Counted from the stretch's first letter, positions 9,601 through 18,199 are shown. The stretch: 32,603 nucleotides of DNA from an uncultured Pseudomonadota bacterium (GCA_902763155.1 CACWQS010000014.1:1-32603); one strand, 5' to 3'. The notes: generated by a model from the letters alone, not told the origin. Made by a program: numbers and translations.

Positions 9601-10736
9601 AAGCCGATGTCATTGTGTCTTTTTAACAGGTCATTACACTCGTAGTTTTTGGGAGATGTGTTAATCATATTCAGGCCGAAGAGTATATCTTCACCTTTAT
9701 ATATTTTTCTGGTGACAAAATTGCAATCTGACAATACTGAAAAGTTATTTCTGGATAAAAGCTCTAAATATCGTCCTTGAGTATTGCTTGATATGCAAAA
9801 GCACGGAATATTACGGGAAATAATATCCATAGCGGCAAAACCGCCACGAGCAAAAGCGGTGCAGAAATGATATTGGGTAAATAATGCCGGAATGTTAACA
9901 AATCCGTGAAAAATTATTTTTCCGTTGCTTCTTGCTAACATATCTTTGGTGAAATTTCCGACCATATGAATGGTATATTCTTGCGGTATTTGGCTGATAA
10001 TCTCCTGAATGTATTCTTTATCGTTTGTATTGGTAATAGAAAATAAAACGTTTTTATCTTTTTTATTATCTGGTGCAAAATCTTCTATTACATCACAATT
10101 TATCGATAATGATATTTTATTTTGCAAATCAGGGTATTTTTGTTTGACCAAGGGAATTAGAAATTTCGATACACTGTATATATGGTCATATTCCTGCAAA
10201 AAATTTAGGTCTTCTTTTGTTACCGAAGGTTCGCCATGCAGAGTATATATTTTGCGTATTTGAGGTGAGATATGCCATTGTGCTATCAAATTTTGAGCGC
10301 CGAAAGGGTGGACATCTATGATATCTACCTTGTTAAGAGCCTTCTCATATTCGTCCCAAGCATAAATGTATTCGATATATTTAGAAGGTTTTGTTTTCAT
10401 ATCTTTTTTAGGGGTTTGGGTTATCAGCGAAAAAGAGTAATTATCGTGAAAGCGATTAACAATATTATTGATTCTTTTTTCTAAACCGCCACCGGTAAAA
10501 TTACTTGAAATTATAAGAACATTCTTTTTAGTGAAAATCTTTAATTGCCGGCGTAAATCATTATTTTGGTCTTTCAAGTTATGAATCCAACTCAATAGTT
10601 CGGAATTTTGTTGTTCCAAAAATTCTGTTTTATCCTTTCCCAGTAAAATCATGCGTATTTTTTTACGCTTGGTTTTGTCGGGGACCAGTCCGCAATATAA
10701 ATTTATTAAAAATTTGTTCTTAGGCAATTTGCACAC
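9576..10736 (-). CDS. GT-B-type glycosyltransferase (GT4-like), last gene of the glycan operon
   Basis: This is probably a retaining sugar transferase acting on a surface glycan. Residues 1-70 are a basic segment (KTKRKKIRMILLGK) plus a coiled coil. A Rossmann-like start follows (KKNVLIISSNFTGGGLEKRINN) with the glycine-rich loop typical of GT4 acceptor domains, then LHGEPS near the middle. A donor-domain-like stretch (FHGFVNIPALFTQYHF...ARGGFAAMDIISRNIPCF) lacks the textbook EX7E motif, so the family call is tentative. The 10736 start is GTG and abuts its own Shine-Dalgarno (AAGAGGT). A TTG three codons later (10727) has ideal spacing and may be the real start. It begins 3 bases after the previous gene's stop. 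The substrate is unknown. Confidence 0.75.
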   Translation of the reverse strand: MCKLPKNKFLINLYCGLVPDKTKRKKIRMILLGKDKTEFLEQQNSELLSWIHNLKDQNNDLRRQLKIFTKKNVLIISSNFTGGGLEKRINNIVNRFHDNYSFSLITQTPKKDMKTKPSKYIEYIYAWDEYEKALNKVDIIDVHPFGAQNLIAQWHISPQIRKIYTLHGEPSVTKEDLNFLQEYDHIYSVSKFLIPLVKQKYPDLQNKISLSINCDVIEDFAPDNKKDKNVLFSITNTNDKEYIQEIISQIPQEYTIHMVGNFTKDMLARSNGKIIFHGFVNIPALFTQYHFCTAFARGGFAAMDIISRNIPCFCISSNTQGRYLELLSRNNFSVLSDCNFVTRKIYKGEDILFGLNMINTSPKNYECNDLLKRHNDIGLMQDIFEI

Positions 10737-10739
10737 CTC

Positions 10740-12032
10740 TTATTTTTTGTAATGTTTTTTGATAATATCAATCATATCATTAACACGCATTTCCCAGGTA
10801 TTTTCTGCGGCCTCTTGTGCTAATATCTTTTGATATTTTGCATCATTTTTAGCTTTGATTGCCTCTTTTAATTTGGCGCTGAAGTCTTCTGCGTTGTCGG
10901 CAATAAATACTGATTTATATAATTTACATTCCGGCATAGGGGTTGTAACAATCGGTAAACCCATAGCCATATATTCAAACAATTTTACCGGACTTGTACC
11001 TAATGTAATATCATTTATTTGGAATGGAATAGTTGCAACAGACCAATGACGAGCATAGTTAGGAATTTCATTATAAGGTACCGGTGGAATATAAGTGAAA
11101 TTGTCAAATTTTTCTAACTTTTTAAAATATTCTTCAGTCTTTTTGATATTTTTATCCGGATATTTTAGCCCCATTAAAACAAATTCCATTTGCGGATTTT
11201 GTTTTACTGTTTCGATGAGCAAATCAAAATCAAACCACGTTGCGGTTAAGGCGCCGTAATAACCGATAATCGGTTTGTTTTTATGCAAAATTTTTTGCAT
11301 AATCTCCGGAATTTGCCATTCATCTCTCTGAAAATCTTGCAGATTGACGGCATTTTTATTCATAATTGTCTTTTTAGGATTTGCGCCTAAATCTAAGGCA
11401 ATTTGACGTAATTTATCAGCAGAGGTAAATACAAAAGTATTTTCGCGCTTAACTAATTTTGAGAACATTTCTTTAGCTTGCTTTATAGTGTTTTCATTAT
11501 CTAATAAATCAAAATCGTCAATCAGTTCATATAGGACAAGAGTTTTATTATGCATATATTTAAATATATTTGGTATATCGTTATACGGAAAACCGTATGG
11601 AATATCTAAAACTTTTGGAAATTCATATTTCAAGATTTCCTTTAACCAAGTAGTAGGAATCACGTATAAATTCTCTCTCGGCTCTGAATAATAAGCAGAG
11701 CAGAATATGCAAGGGTAACCTTTGTTTGCAAAAATATTAAACATATGATTTGGGCGTTGTTGTAACGGCGAATAATAGTCAAAATGTGATACATAAATGA
11801 CCACAGGTTTGTTTGATTTCACCGAATTGTACCATAACTTATCAATTAAAGCTAACTTATTTTCATTATCTTCAAAAGTTGGAGTAGTTGAAGTAAACAT
11901 TCTAGACAACTTTGTATAAAGCTTTTGATTTTTTCTCAGCTTCGCTTCTTTCCATTTGCGTTTGTAATGCTGTTTTTTATTTCCCCATAAAATGTGTGAA
12001 AGCAAACGGTATCGGTAATCTCTTAGTTTCAT
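10740..12032 (-). CDS. Glycosyltransferase family 4-like protein
   Basis: The product is a cytosolic GT-B transferase of 430 aa, probably adding a sugar during O-antigen or capsule synthesis. A basic N-terminus is followed by VVIYVSHFDYYSPLQQRPNHM, a pattern seen in TuaH/WcaK-like transferases. The C-terminal donor domain starts at IIGYYGALTATWFDFDLL and contains VKLFEYMAMGLPIVTTPMPE, which fits the EX7E nucleotide-sugar motif of GT4 enzymes. AAGGA lies about 10 bases before the ATG. It begins 14 bases after wecB and ends 3 bases before the last gene, so the operon is very tight. Donor and acceptor cannot be read from the sequence. Confidence 0.85.
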   Translation of the reverse strand: MKLRDYRYRLLSHILWGNKKQHYKRKWKEAKLRKNQKLYTKLSRMFTSTTPTFEDNENKLALIDKLWYNSVKSNKPVVIYVSHFDYYSPLQQRPNHMFNIFANKGYPCIFCSAYYSEPRENLYVIPTTWLKEILKYEFPKVLDIPYGFPYNDIPNIFKYMHNKTLVLYELIDDFDLLDNENTIKQAKEMFSKLVKRENTFVFTSADKLRQIALDLGANPKKTIMNKNAVNLQDFQRDEWQIPEIMQKILHKNKPIIGYYGALTATWFDFDLLIETVKQNPQMEFVLMGLKYPDKNIKKTEEYFKKLEKFDNFTYIPPVPYNEIPNYARHWSVATIPFQINDITLGTSPVKLFEYMAMGLPIVTTPMPECKLYKSVFIADNAEDFSAKLKEAIKAKNDAKYQKILAQEAAENTWEMRVNDMIDIIKKHYKK

Positions 12033-12046
12033 TTTTCCAGTCCTTT

Positions 12047-13162
12047 TTATTTAAAATATTCAGAAATTGCAGTGGCAATTTTTTGGGCGGCTTTGCCGTC
12101 GCCGTAAGGGTTTTTAGCTCCATCCAATCTTGTCGATGTTTTATCTTGCGATAAAATATTACTTACTTCAGTTATAATTTTTTCTTTGTCGGCCCCGACC
12201 AATTTGGCATAGCCGGCTTCAACACCTTCCATACGCTCGGTTTCATAGCGCATAACCAAAACCGGTGCGCCGAATGTCGGCGCTTCTTCTTGTATTCCAC
12301 CACTATCGGTTAAAACCAATTTGGCATTTTTCATAATGCATACCAATTCCGGATAATCTAACGGATTGGTTAAAATAACATTCGGGATATTATCTAAAGC
12401 TTTATATACTTTATCGTGAACATTAGGATTTGGGTGAACCGGCAATACAAATTGATGGTCGGTATATTTGTGTGTGAGTTCGGTAATTGCTTCTAAGATT
12501 TTATCTAGTCTTTCGCCATGATTTTCACGACGATGTGCAGTTACTAAAACCAATTTGTCATTCAAAACAATACCTTTTTGATGCAAAACATTTTCTGCAG
12601 ATGAAATAACATCGGCAGAAAGACAGAAGAGAGCATCAATTACAGTGTTACCGGTCATAAAAATCTTTGTCGGAGCAATATTTTCTTTCAGTAAGGCTTC
12701 TTGTGCCAATGAGGTCGGGGCAAAATGCAAATCGGTAATGCGAGCGGTCATTTGGCGCATAGCTTCTTCAGGAAACGGTTCAAATAAATCATAGCTACGC
12801 AGACCTGCTTCAACATGGAAGACGGGAACTTTGTTGTAAAAGGAGACCAATGCCCCGCAAAATACAGTCATAGTATCGCCTTGAACAATGGTAGCGTCAA
12901 TTTTTGTGTTTGCGTATATTTCGGATAATTTATTTAAGATTCTGGCTTGAATACCGGGTAAAGTTTGGTTCGGTAGCATGGCATCTAAGTTATAGTCTGC
13001 TTTAATGCCAAAAAATCCGAGAGTTTGGTTGGAAAGCTCTTTCTGCTGTTCAGTGTTGCAAACAAGCACATTGTAATTTTTGTTTTTGCGGAGTTCCAAG
13101 ATTACCGGTGCCAATTTAATAGCCTCAGGTCTTGTTCCTAAAACAACGAGAATATTTTTCAT
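12047..13162 (-). CDS. wecB: UDP-N-acetylglucosamine 2-epimerase (non-hydrolysing)
   Basis: This enzyme interconverts UDP-GlcNAc and UDP-ManNAc, a precursor for surface polysaccharides. Family landmarks in order are VVLGTRPEAIKLAPVI at the N-terminus, VQGDTMT, HVEAGLRS, VTAHRRENHG, DSGGIQEEAPTFG and ERMEGVEAGYAKLVG. The open frame extends upstream to a TTG at 13243. The true start is ATG at 13162: the protein then begins MKNILVVLGTRPEA like its homologues, AAAGGA lies 8 bases upstream, and the ATG overlaps the TGA of the preceding gene (ATGA), a classic coupling arrangement. The length is then 371 aa, normal for WecB. No UDP-ManNAc dehydrogenase (wecC) is nearby. Confidence 0.96.
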   Translation of the reverse strand: MKNILVVLGTRPEAIKLAPVILELRKNKNYNVLVCNTEQQKELSNQTLGFFGIKADYNLDAMLPNQTLPGIQARILNKLSEIYANTKIDATIVQGDTMTVFCGALVSFYNKVPVFHVEAGLRSYDLFEPFPEEAMRQMTARITDLHFAPTSLAQEALLKENIAPTKIFMTGNTVIDALFCLSADVISSAENVLHQKGIVLNDKLVLVTAHRRENHGERLDKILEAITELTHKYTDHQFVLPVHPNPNVHDKVYKALDNIPNVILTNPLDYPELVCIMKNAKLVLTDSGGIQEEAPTFGAPVLVMRYETERMEGVEAGYAKLVGADKEKIITEVSNILSQDKTSTRLDGAKNPYGDGKAAQKIATAISEYFK

Positions 13163-14094
13163 GTTTGGTCCTTTCTTACAGAGTATGAAAATTTCTTTAT
13201 TAAGAGATATTTTCTGAAATGGCATCGTAGCCCGCGGTTCCAAAAAATTAGATTTGATAGCAATTTTATGGTTGTTTTATATATTTTTAACAATGCAAAA
13301 ATTAGAGAGTCAGGCAATGAATTCGGTTTTATATTCAAGTTTAGCATTGTTAAAATTCGGTCAAAACGGGAATAGTTGAATTTGTCAAAAAAATCAAGCA
13401 TATATTTTCGTTTAATATATTTTGTTTTTTCCACAACTTGAGGTCGTTGGGTAGCAGACAAAGATTGAGAGTTAACACGGTATTGGTATATGTTATCGTT
13501 TGTATATTCGATGTTACCGATTAGAGCAATTCGGCACCAATAGTCATAGTCTTCGGCACAAAAAGTAAACTCATCATATTTCCCTGTTTTTTCAGCGATA
13601 CTGCGACGATACATAAATGCCGCACCGACATTATTATGTTGTAATAAATCGGCAGTAACACGTTTGTAAGGGAAAATATTATCGAACTCGTTTATGTATT
13701 TTTCCTGTTCATCAATATAGTCATAATTCATTGAAACTAAGTCTGTTTGAGGGTGAGTATCTAAGTACTGCACCATTTTTTCCAATGCCTGCGGTTTATA
13801 TGAATTATCATCACTGGTCCAGGTCAAATATTTTCCCACAGCGAGGGCAAAGCCAATATTTAATGAAGCGGGAAGTTTTTTATTTACTTCATTATTGATG
13901 ATTTTGATACGTTTTTCTTTTTGTGCAAAAGATTGCATAATTTGCAGCGAATTATCACCGGAACAATCGTTAACAATAATCAATTCCCAATCTTCAAAGG
14001 TCTGATTTATGACTGATTTGATAGATTGCGCCAAATACTTTTCACCATTGTATACAGGCAGAACTATTGATACGATAGGCATATTAGTTTCCAT
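13159..14094 (-). CDS. Glycosyltransferase family 2 (GT-A fold), first gene of the glycan operon
   Basis: This is an inverting transferase. Its N-terminal GT-A domain starts SIVLPVYNGEKYLAQSI and carries VNDCSGDNS (UDP-binding Asp), the metal-binding acidic pair D95-D96 in TWTSDDNS, and AEDYDYWCRIA, which supplies the probable catalytic base. The last ~100 residues are basic and hydrophobic and may bring the enzyme to the membrane. The start at 14094 (MET...) has no Shine-Dalgarno. An ATG four codons in (14082) is preceded by GGAAA at a good distance and would give MPIVSIVLPVYNG, the usual N-terminus. The gene shares four bases with wecB. Confidence 0.93.
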   Translation of the reverse strand: METNMPIVSIVLPVYNGEKYLAQSIKSVINQTFEDWELIIVNDCSGDNSLQIMQSFAQKEKRIKIINNEVNKKLPASLNIGFALAVGKYLTWTSDDNSYKPQALEKMVQYLDTHPQTDLVSMNYDYIDEQEKYINEFDNIFPYKRVTADLLQHNNVGAAFMYRRSIAEKTGKYDEFTFCAEDYDYWCRIALIGNIEYTNDNIYQYRVNSQSLSATQRPQVVEKTKYIKRKYMLDFFDKFNYSRFDRILTMLNLNIKPNSLPDSLIFALLKIYKTTIKLLSNLIFWNRGLRCHFRKYLLIKKFSYSVRKDQT

Positions 14095-14116
14095 GTGTTT
14101 AAATGTTGTTTCACTG

Positions 14117-14145
14117 GGTATATCATCACTTATTTAATTTTTCAA
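14117..14145 (-). promoter_or_regulatory. Candidate promoter of the glycan operon
   Basis: On the minus strand, TTGAAA (14145-14140), a 17-base spacer and TATACC (14122-14117) predict transcription from about 14110. It is back to back with the prfC promoter in the same 147-base gap. Confidence 0.45.
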
Positions 14146-14182
14146 CAGCTTTTTGTAAAATAAAAGCTTTAAATAAAAAATG

Positions 14183-14210
14183 TTGCAATTTATGGGAATT
14201 TGTATATAAA
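14183..14210 (+). promoter_or_regulatory. Candidate promoter of prfC
   Basis: TTGCAA (14183-14188), a 16-base spacer and TATAAA (14205-14210) precede the prfC ATG by 31 bases. A clear Shine-Dalgarno (AGAGGT) follows. Confidence 0.45.
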
Positions 14211-14241
14211 AGGCATTAAAATATGAGATTAAGAGGTAAAA

Positions 14242-15831
14242 ATGGCAGATAAAATCAATCCGCGCAAGACTTTTGCGATTATTTCACACCCTGATGCCGG
14301 TAAGACGACTTTAACCGAAAAGTTATTATTGTTCGGCGGAGCCATTCAGCAAGCAGGCGCGGTAAAGGCGCGTAAAGAAAATCGCAAGGCTCATTCCGAC
14401 TGGATGAAAGTGGAGCAGGAGAGGGGAATTTCGGTGGCTTCTTCGGTGATGAATTTTGAATATGCTGATACCACGTTTAATTTGCTTGATACGCCTGGGC
14501 ACGAAGATTTTTCGGAAGACACATATAGAGTACTGACAGCAGTTGATTCTGCAGTAATGGTGCTTGATTCGGCCAAGGGTATTGAGGCGCAGACCAAGAA
14601 ATTATTTGAGGTGTGCAGACTTCGCAATATTCCGATTATGACATTCATCAATAAGCTGGACCGCGAAGGTTTGGATCCGTTTGAACTTTTGGACGATATT
14701 GAAAATACCTTGGCCTTAGAGGTAACTCCGGCGAGTTGGCCGATAGGTAGCGGTAAGGATTTTTTGGGTTGTTACGATATTTTGAACGACCGGTTGATTT
14801 TGATGAATAAAACCGGAGATAAATCGCAAATCAACGATACGATAGAGACTTGTAACGGGCTTGATGATCCGAAATTGGACACGCTCTTGCCGGCGTATGC
14901 GGTGGAAAAATTGCGTGAAGACGTGGCGATGGTGCGCGAGCTTTGTCCGACGTTTAATTTACAAGATTATTTAGATGGTTCGTTGACACCGGTATTTTTC
15001 GGCAGTGCAGTAAATAATTTTGGGGTGCGCGAAGTATTGCAAGGTTTGACCGATTTTGCGCCAACGCCTCGCCCGCAACAAAGTGCCGAGCGTGAGGTAA
15101 AGGCAGATGAGGCGAAAGTAACGGGATTTATTTTCAAAATTCAGGCCAATATGGACCCGAAACATCGTGATAGAATCGCCTTTATGCGGATTTGTTCAGG
15201 GCATTTTAAGCGCGGGATGAGTTTGTTGCAAGTGCGCACAGGTAAAGAAGTAAAAATAGCAACACCGGTGATGTTTTTGGCGCAAGAACGTGAACTGACC
15301 GAAGATGCTTATGCCGGCGATATTATCGGTATTCCGAATCACGGGCAACTCAGAATTGGCGATACGTTGACTGAGGGAGAGAAAATTCATTATACCGGAA
15401 TCCCGAGTTTTGCGCCGGAATTGCTGCAATCGGTACGAGCCAAAGATCCGTTGAAGTCAAAGCATTTGGCAAGTGCATTACAGCAGATTGCCGAAGAGGG
15501 CGGGGCGAGTATTTTCAAACCGATGAGCGGTGCTGAATACATTGTCGGAGTGGTTGGTGTATTACAATTTGAGGTGATTGCCGATAGATTGCGGACGGAG
15601 TTCAATATTGACGTGATTTTTGAACCTACGCAATATTTTACGGCGCGTTGGATAAGCTGTGATGATAAGGCGCAGTTGGAAAAATTTTATCAGGCGTATC
15701 AGATGAATATTGCCGATGATTATAACGGTGCAAAGGTATTTTTGGCGCGTAATGCGTGGCATTTGAACAAGGCACAAGAAGATTTTCCGAAGCTGATTTT
15801 GCATAAAACCAGAGAGCAGAACATAGAATAA
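14242..15831 (+). CDS. prfC: Peptide chain release factor 3 (RF3 GTPase)
   Basis: RF3 is a translational GTPase that recycles RF1/RF2 from the ribosome after termination. G motifs are intact: P-loop SHPDAGKTTLTEKL (G1), DTPGHEDFSEDTYR (G3) and NKLDRE (G4). The switch region contains the RF3-typical KARKENRKAHSDWMKVEQERGISVASSVM. EF-G-like domain II and a C-terminal domain with GVVGVLQFEVIADRL follow. The length, 529 aa, equals that of the E. coli protein. The start is fixed by AGAGGT seven bases upstream. It is a single-gene unit followed by a hairpin. Confidence 0.98.
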   Translation: MADKINPRKTFAIISHPDAGKTTLTEKLLLFGGAIQQAGAVKARKENRKAHSDWMKVEQERGISVASSVMNFEYADTTFNLLDTPGHEDFSEDTYRVLTAVDSAVMVLDSAKGIEAQTKKLFEVCRLRNIPIMTFINKLDREGLDPFELLDDIENTLALEVTPASWPIGSGKDFLGCYDILNDRLILMNKTGDKSQINDTIETCNGLDDPKLDTLLPAYAVEKLREDVAMVRELCPTFNLQDYLDGSLTPVFFGSAVNNFGVREVLQGLTDFAPTPRPQQSAEREVKADEAKVTGFIFKIQANMDPKHRDRIAFMRICSGHFKRGMSLLQVRTGKEVKIATPVMFLAQERELTEDAYAGDIIGIPNHGQLRIGDTLTEGEKIHYTGIPSFAPELLQSVRAKDPLKSKHLASALQQIAEEGGASIFKPMSGAEYIVGVVGVLQFEVIADRLRTEFNIDVIFEPTQYFTARWISCDDKAQLEKFYQAYQMNIADDYNGAKVFLARNAWHLNKAQEDFPKLILHKTREQNIE

Positions 15832-15860
15832 ATTGCTGATTTGTATAAATATATTTGTAG

Positions 15861-15905
15861 ATGCCTGACGGCGTAACGCGCCGAGGCATAGCTGTCGTAT
15901 TTTTT
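15861..15905 (+). terminator. Probable prfC terminator hairpin
   Basis: ATGCCT-GA-CGGCG pairs with CGCCGAGGCAT: 11 bp with a two-base bulge and loop TAACG, 29 bases after the prfC stop. Six Ts come about ten bases after the stem, farther than in an ideal terminator, so it could instead be part of the structured region that follows. Confidence 0.55.
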
Positions 15906-15959
15906 AGTAACGCCTGCAAATTTTGGAACTTGACAAGTAAAAGATTATAGCATAACGTA

Positions 15960-16154
15960 AAATTGCATCAGTTGATAACTGATGTGAGGTTTGAAAGCCT
16001 CTTTTATAGGTTGCCTTAAGGCGTAAAACTACCTTTTTGCTTTTTTGGCAGGAAGGTAGTTAATAAGGCTGTTATAATATTGCCGAATACACTACACTAT
16101 TTCCTATAAAATAGCTTTCAACTTCCTGCTGCTTCTCATCAAAGCGGCTTTTTT
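15960..16154 (+). ncRNA. Candidate small structured RNA or leader (unidentified)
   Basis: The 354 bases between prfC and the lipoprotein gene hold no credible ORF but several ordered hairpins. These are CATCAGTT/AACTGATG with loop GAT (15966-15984); GAGGT/GCCTC followed by TTTT (15986-16005); the palindrome GCCTTAAGGC (near 16013-16022); AACTACCTT/AAGGTAGTT (16027-16061); and a strong intrinsic terminator at 16128-16154. TTGAAAGC (near 15991) can also pair with GCTTTCAA (near 16114), so a long-range fold is possible. A consensus TTGACA lies at 15930-15935, with a weak -10 (CATAAC or TAACGT) after it. I could not match it to 6S, SRP, RNase P or tmRNA. Alternatively, a TATAAT near 16073 makes 16085-16154 an attenuator for the lipoprotein gene. 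Confidence 0.35.
16128..16154 (+). terminator. Strong intrinsic terminator upstream of the lipoprotein gene
   Basis: GCTGCTT pairs with AAGCGGC (7 bp, one G-T wobble) across loop CTCATCA, and six Ts follow at once. It stands about 300 bases after prfC and 31 bases before the next ATG, so it ends some transcript other than plain prfC mRNA, or attenuates the next gene. Confidence 0.75.
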
Positions 16155-16185
16155 ATTTGTTGTAACTTTTAAGGGAAAGAGAAAG

Positions 16186-16851
16186 ATGAAGAAGATTTTA
16201 GCAATATTTTTAGTATTGAACTTATGTACGGGGTGTGCTGTTCAGGGATGGAAATATACGTCAGAACCCAAAAATTATAAAAAACCTGAGACACACTATA
16301 CTCTGATTGTGCCACCATTGCGTGATGCTCGTGATAGTGAAAATAGTATAGCAGGGTACTGGATTTCAATGATTCCATTAGTACCTTATGGGACAAGTAC
16401 TATTAACATACCAGATTTACGGATGAATTCAAAGCCAGTAGAAGATTTTTCTAAAGCAATAGCTGAAGAAATAGATAATGCTTCAATATTTAAGAATAGT
16501 TCTTTTGCGTATAGTAAAACAGGAGCTGATTTATATTTAATTGGTACGTTGAAATCTTCTCAGCATATTATAAATTCGACATTTTATGGTCTATCATTGC
16601 CGGGAGATTTATTGTGGTATTTAGGACTGCCTGCTGGTAAATACCATTTTAATATAGAGATTGAATATACATTAATTGATGGTGATAATAATGTATATTT
16701 TACAAAAACATATACCGCTGATATGTCTAATTTTGTTGGACTTTACTATGGTTTAGATAAATACAGTTTTGAAGAAACACTGAAAAAAATTGCTAAAAAA
16801 TTGATAGTTGACTTAAACGAAGTAGCACCTTCTCTGAAATTGAAAAAATAG
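16186..16851 (+). CDS. Uncharacterised lipoprotein
   Basis: The 221-residue product has a signal peptide (MKKILAIFLVLNL) ending in CTGC, so Cys17 is the likely lipidation site. Cys rather than Leu/Val occupies the -3 position, which makes the lipobox slightly atypical; Leu is at -4. The mature part begins with a Lys/Tyr-rich linker, then THYTLIVPPLRDARD and PLVPYGTSTINIPD. The rest alternates short strands and helices, with ADLYLIGTL resembling lipoproteins that assemble periplasmic or outer-membrane complexes. I recognise no named family. AAGGGA 9 bases before the ATG supports the start. The gene is more AT-rich than prfC and stands behind a terminator. Confidence 0.8.
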   Translation: MKKILAIFLVLNLCTGCAVQGWKYTSEPKNYKKPETHYTLIVPPLRDARDSENSIAGYWISMIPLVPYGTSTINIPDLRMNSKPVEDFSKAIAEEIDNASIFKNSSFAYSKTGADLYLIGTLKSSQHIINSTFYGLSLPGDLLWYLGLPAGKYHFNIEIEYTLIDGDNNVYFTKTYTADMSNFVGLYYGLDKYSFEETLKKIAKKLIVDLNEVAPSLKLKK

Positions 16852-17007
16852 GAAGGTAAAAGCATTATGCAAATTAAAACAGAAAACATATTTCCTAGAT
16901 TTGAGTAGAAAAAAGGAAATACATAATAAGGGGAGAATATAATAGAAAACTTTAAAATTAAAACATATTAGTTTAGAAAACTTTTCATATGCAAAATCTA
17001 AAATATT

Positions 17008-17853
17008 ATGGATGTAATGATGCGAGAGATAAAAAATAGAAAAAATAAAATCAGGGGAAATTTATATGTGTATCTAAAACGACAATGGATATTGGTTGCG
17101 ATAAATATTGTAAAAGAAGATACTGAAAAATATATTGAGAAAATAACAGGAAAATGGTATGGAAAACATTTTTTTGAAACAGATGGAGAATTTTTTATAA
17201 AAACTATAATGCAATACATTGTAAAATATTATGATGTTTTGTTAATGAAATGGAAACAAACTCATTTCAAAGATGATTATGGAAAAATTATCATTAAAGA
17301 CTGGGATAAAGAACTTCAATATTTTTTGATTAATATAGTTTCATTTGATAATAATAAGTCATCATCAATTCTTGGGAATATTCTTAATAAACATTTTCCA
17401 TATTATAAATATTACGATGAAAAATTTCGGCATACTTTTCTTAAATTAGTTGATAAACTTTACAATGAAGTTGCAAGGGAAATGGAAAAGCAAAATAACG
17501 GAATGCCGATAATTAAGACCGGTGTGGATTATGAAAACTATGTTGAAACGCTGTTGCAATCCGGCGGATTTGAGGTTTCGCGCACTCCGACTACCGGCGA
17601 CCAAGGTGTTGATTTGGTTGCCGTAAAAAACAATATTCGCATCGCCATTCAGTGTAAATATTACTCCAAGCCGGTTGGCAATAAAGCCGTGCAAGAAGTT
17701 ATTGCCGGACGTGATTTTTATAATTGTCAGATAGCTTGTGTGGTTAGCAATAATACTTTTACGCTATCGGCGCGGAAAATTGCCAATGTTGCAAATGTAT
17801 TGTTACTTAATGAAAACCAAATTGTTGCAAAATTAGATGAAATTGTTGGTTGA
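17008..17853 (+). CDS. Mrr-like restriction-endonuclease-domain protein
   Basis: Residues ~170-280 form an Mrr-type PD-(D/E)XK nuclease domain: YENYVETLLQSGGFEVSRTP, GDQGVDLVAV with catalytic Asp202, and AIQCKYYSKP with Gln215 and Lys217. Such domains cut modified or foreign DNA (type IV restriction) or occur in stand-alone nucleases. Residues 1-165 are Lys/Ile/Tyr-rich helices without a recognised DNA-binding domain. Base composition changes inside the gene: the first ~470 bases are extremely AT-rich, and from about 17500 GC rises to that of the core genes. The start is uncertain: no Shine-Dalgarno precedes the ATG at 17008, and ATGs at 17017 and 17020 are alternatives. No methylase or partner gene is next to it. 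The target is unknown. Confidence 0.85.
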   Translation: MDVMMREIKNRKNKIRGNLYVYLKRQWILVAINIVKEDTEKYIEKITGKWYGKHFFETDGEFFIKTIMQYIVKYYDVLLMKWKQTHFKDDYGKIIIKDWDKELQYFLINIVSFDNNKSSSILGNILNKHFPYYKYYDEKFRHTFLKLVDKLYNEVAREMEKQNNGMPIIKTGVDYENYVETLLQSGGFEVSRTPTTGDQGVDLVAVKNNIRIAIQCKYYSKPVGNKAVQEVIAGRDFYNCQIACVVSNNTFTLSARKIANVANVLLLNENQIVAKLDEIVG

Positions 17854-17944
17854 TATGGATGTGTTGCGAGTCGTTTTTCACGTAATTACGGATTTGAAAG
17901 ATTAGAAACAGCTTATTTTAATTAACATTATTAGCTATATAGCT

Positions 17945-18083
17945 TCTGGATTGCTTCGTGAATTAAGGCGTAATTTTTGTATCGCTTTAGGCTCTCAAAA
18001 ATTGTCTTCTTGCGAAGACTATACGCCTTAAAAACTCGCAATGACGTTTGTGGGTTTAGTTCTGATGGTCGCTCGCAATGACG
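17945..18083. repeat. REP-like palindromic intergenic element
   Basis: The 346 bases between the nuclease gene and the 18200 gene hold nested inverted repeats and no gene. TCTGGATTGCTTCG (17945) faces CTCGCAATGACG (18035), and CTCGCAATGACG recurs exactly at 18072. Inside are TTAAGGCGTA (17963-17972) / TACGCCTTAA (18022-18031) and a GTCTTC-TTGC-GAAGAC hairpin (18004-18019). The GGATTGCTTC...GCAATGAC pairing resembles dispersed palindromic elements I know from rickettsial and other alphaproteobacterial genomes. That likeness is from memory. Confidence 0.6.
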
Positions 18084-18199
18084 GTGGTATGATGATGTTA
18101 TGGGCTATATTGTTCAGCGGATAAAAATATTGTTCTGCTTGCTTTTTTAATTTAGGAGCATATACTTTTAGCTAAGTTAAAAATTATGGGAGACAAAAA

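Noticed and set aside
13163..13243. Upstream extension of wecB to a TTG
   Set aside because: It overlaps the end of the GT2 gene, adds residues absent from WecB proteins, and a better ATG with Shine-Dalgarno exists at 13162.
14148..14168. AGCTTTT/AAAAGCT inverted repeat between the GT2 gene and prfC
   Set aside because: No transcript ends here, since the genes diverge; in such AT-rich DNA a 7-bp match is likely by chance.
15960..16154. 6S RNA, SRP RNA or tmRNA
   Set aside because: The length suits 6S RNA, but I could not build the long interrupted rod with a central bubble, nor find an SRP Alu/tetraloop motif or tRNA-like ends.
16867..16908. 13-codon ORF with AGGAAGG upstream
   Set aside because: Too short and without a recognisable product; could be a remnant of a lost gene but nothing supports this.
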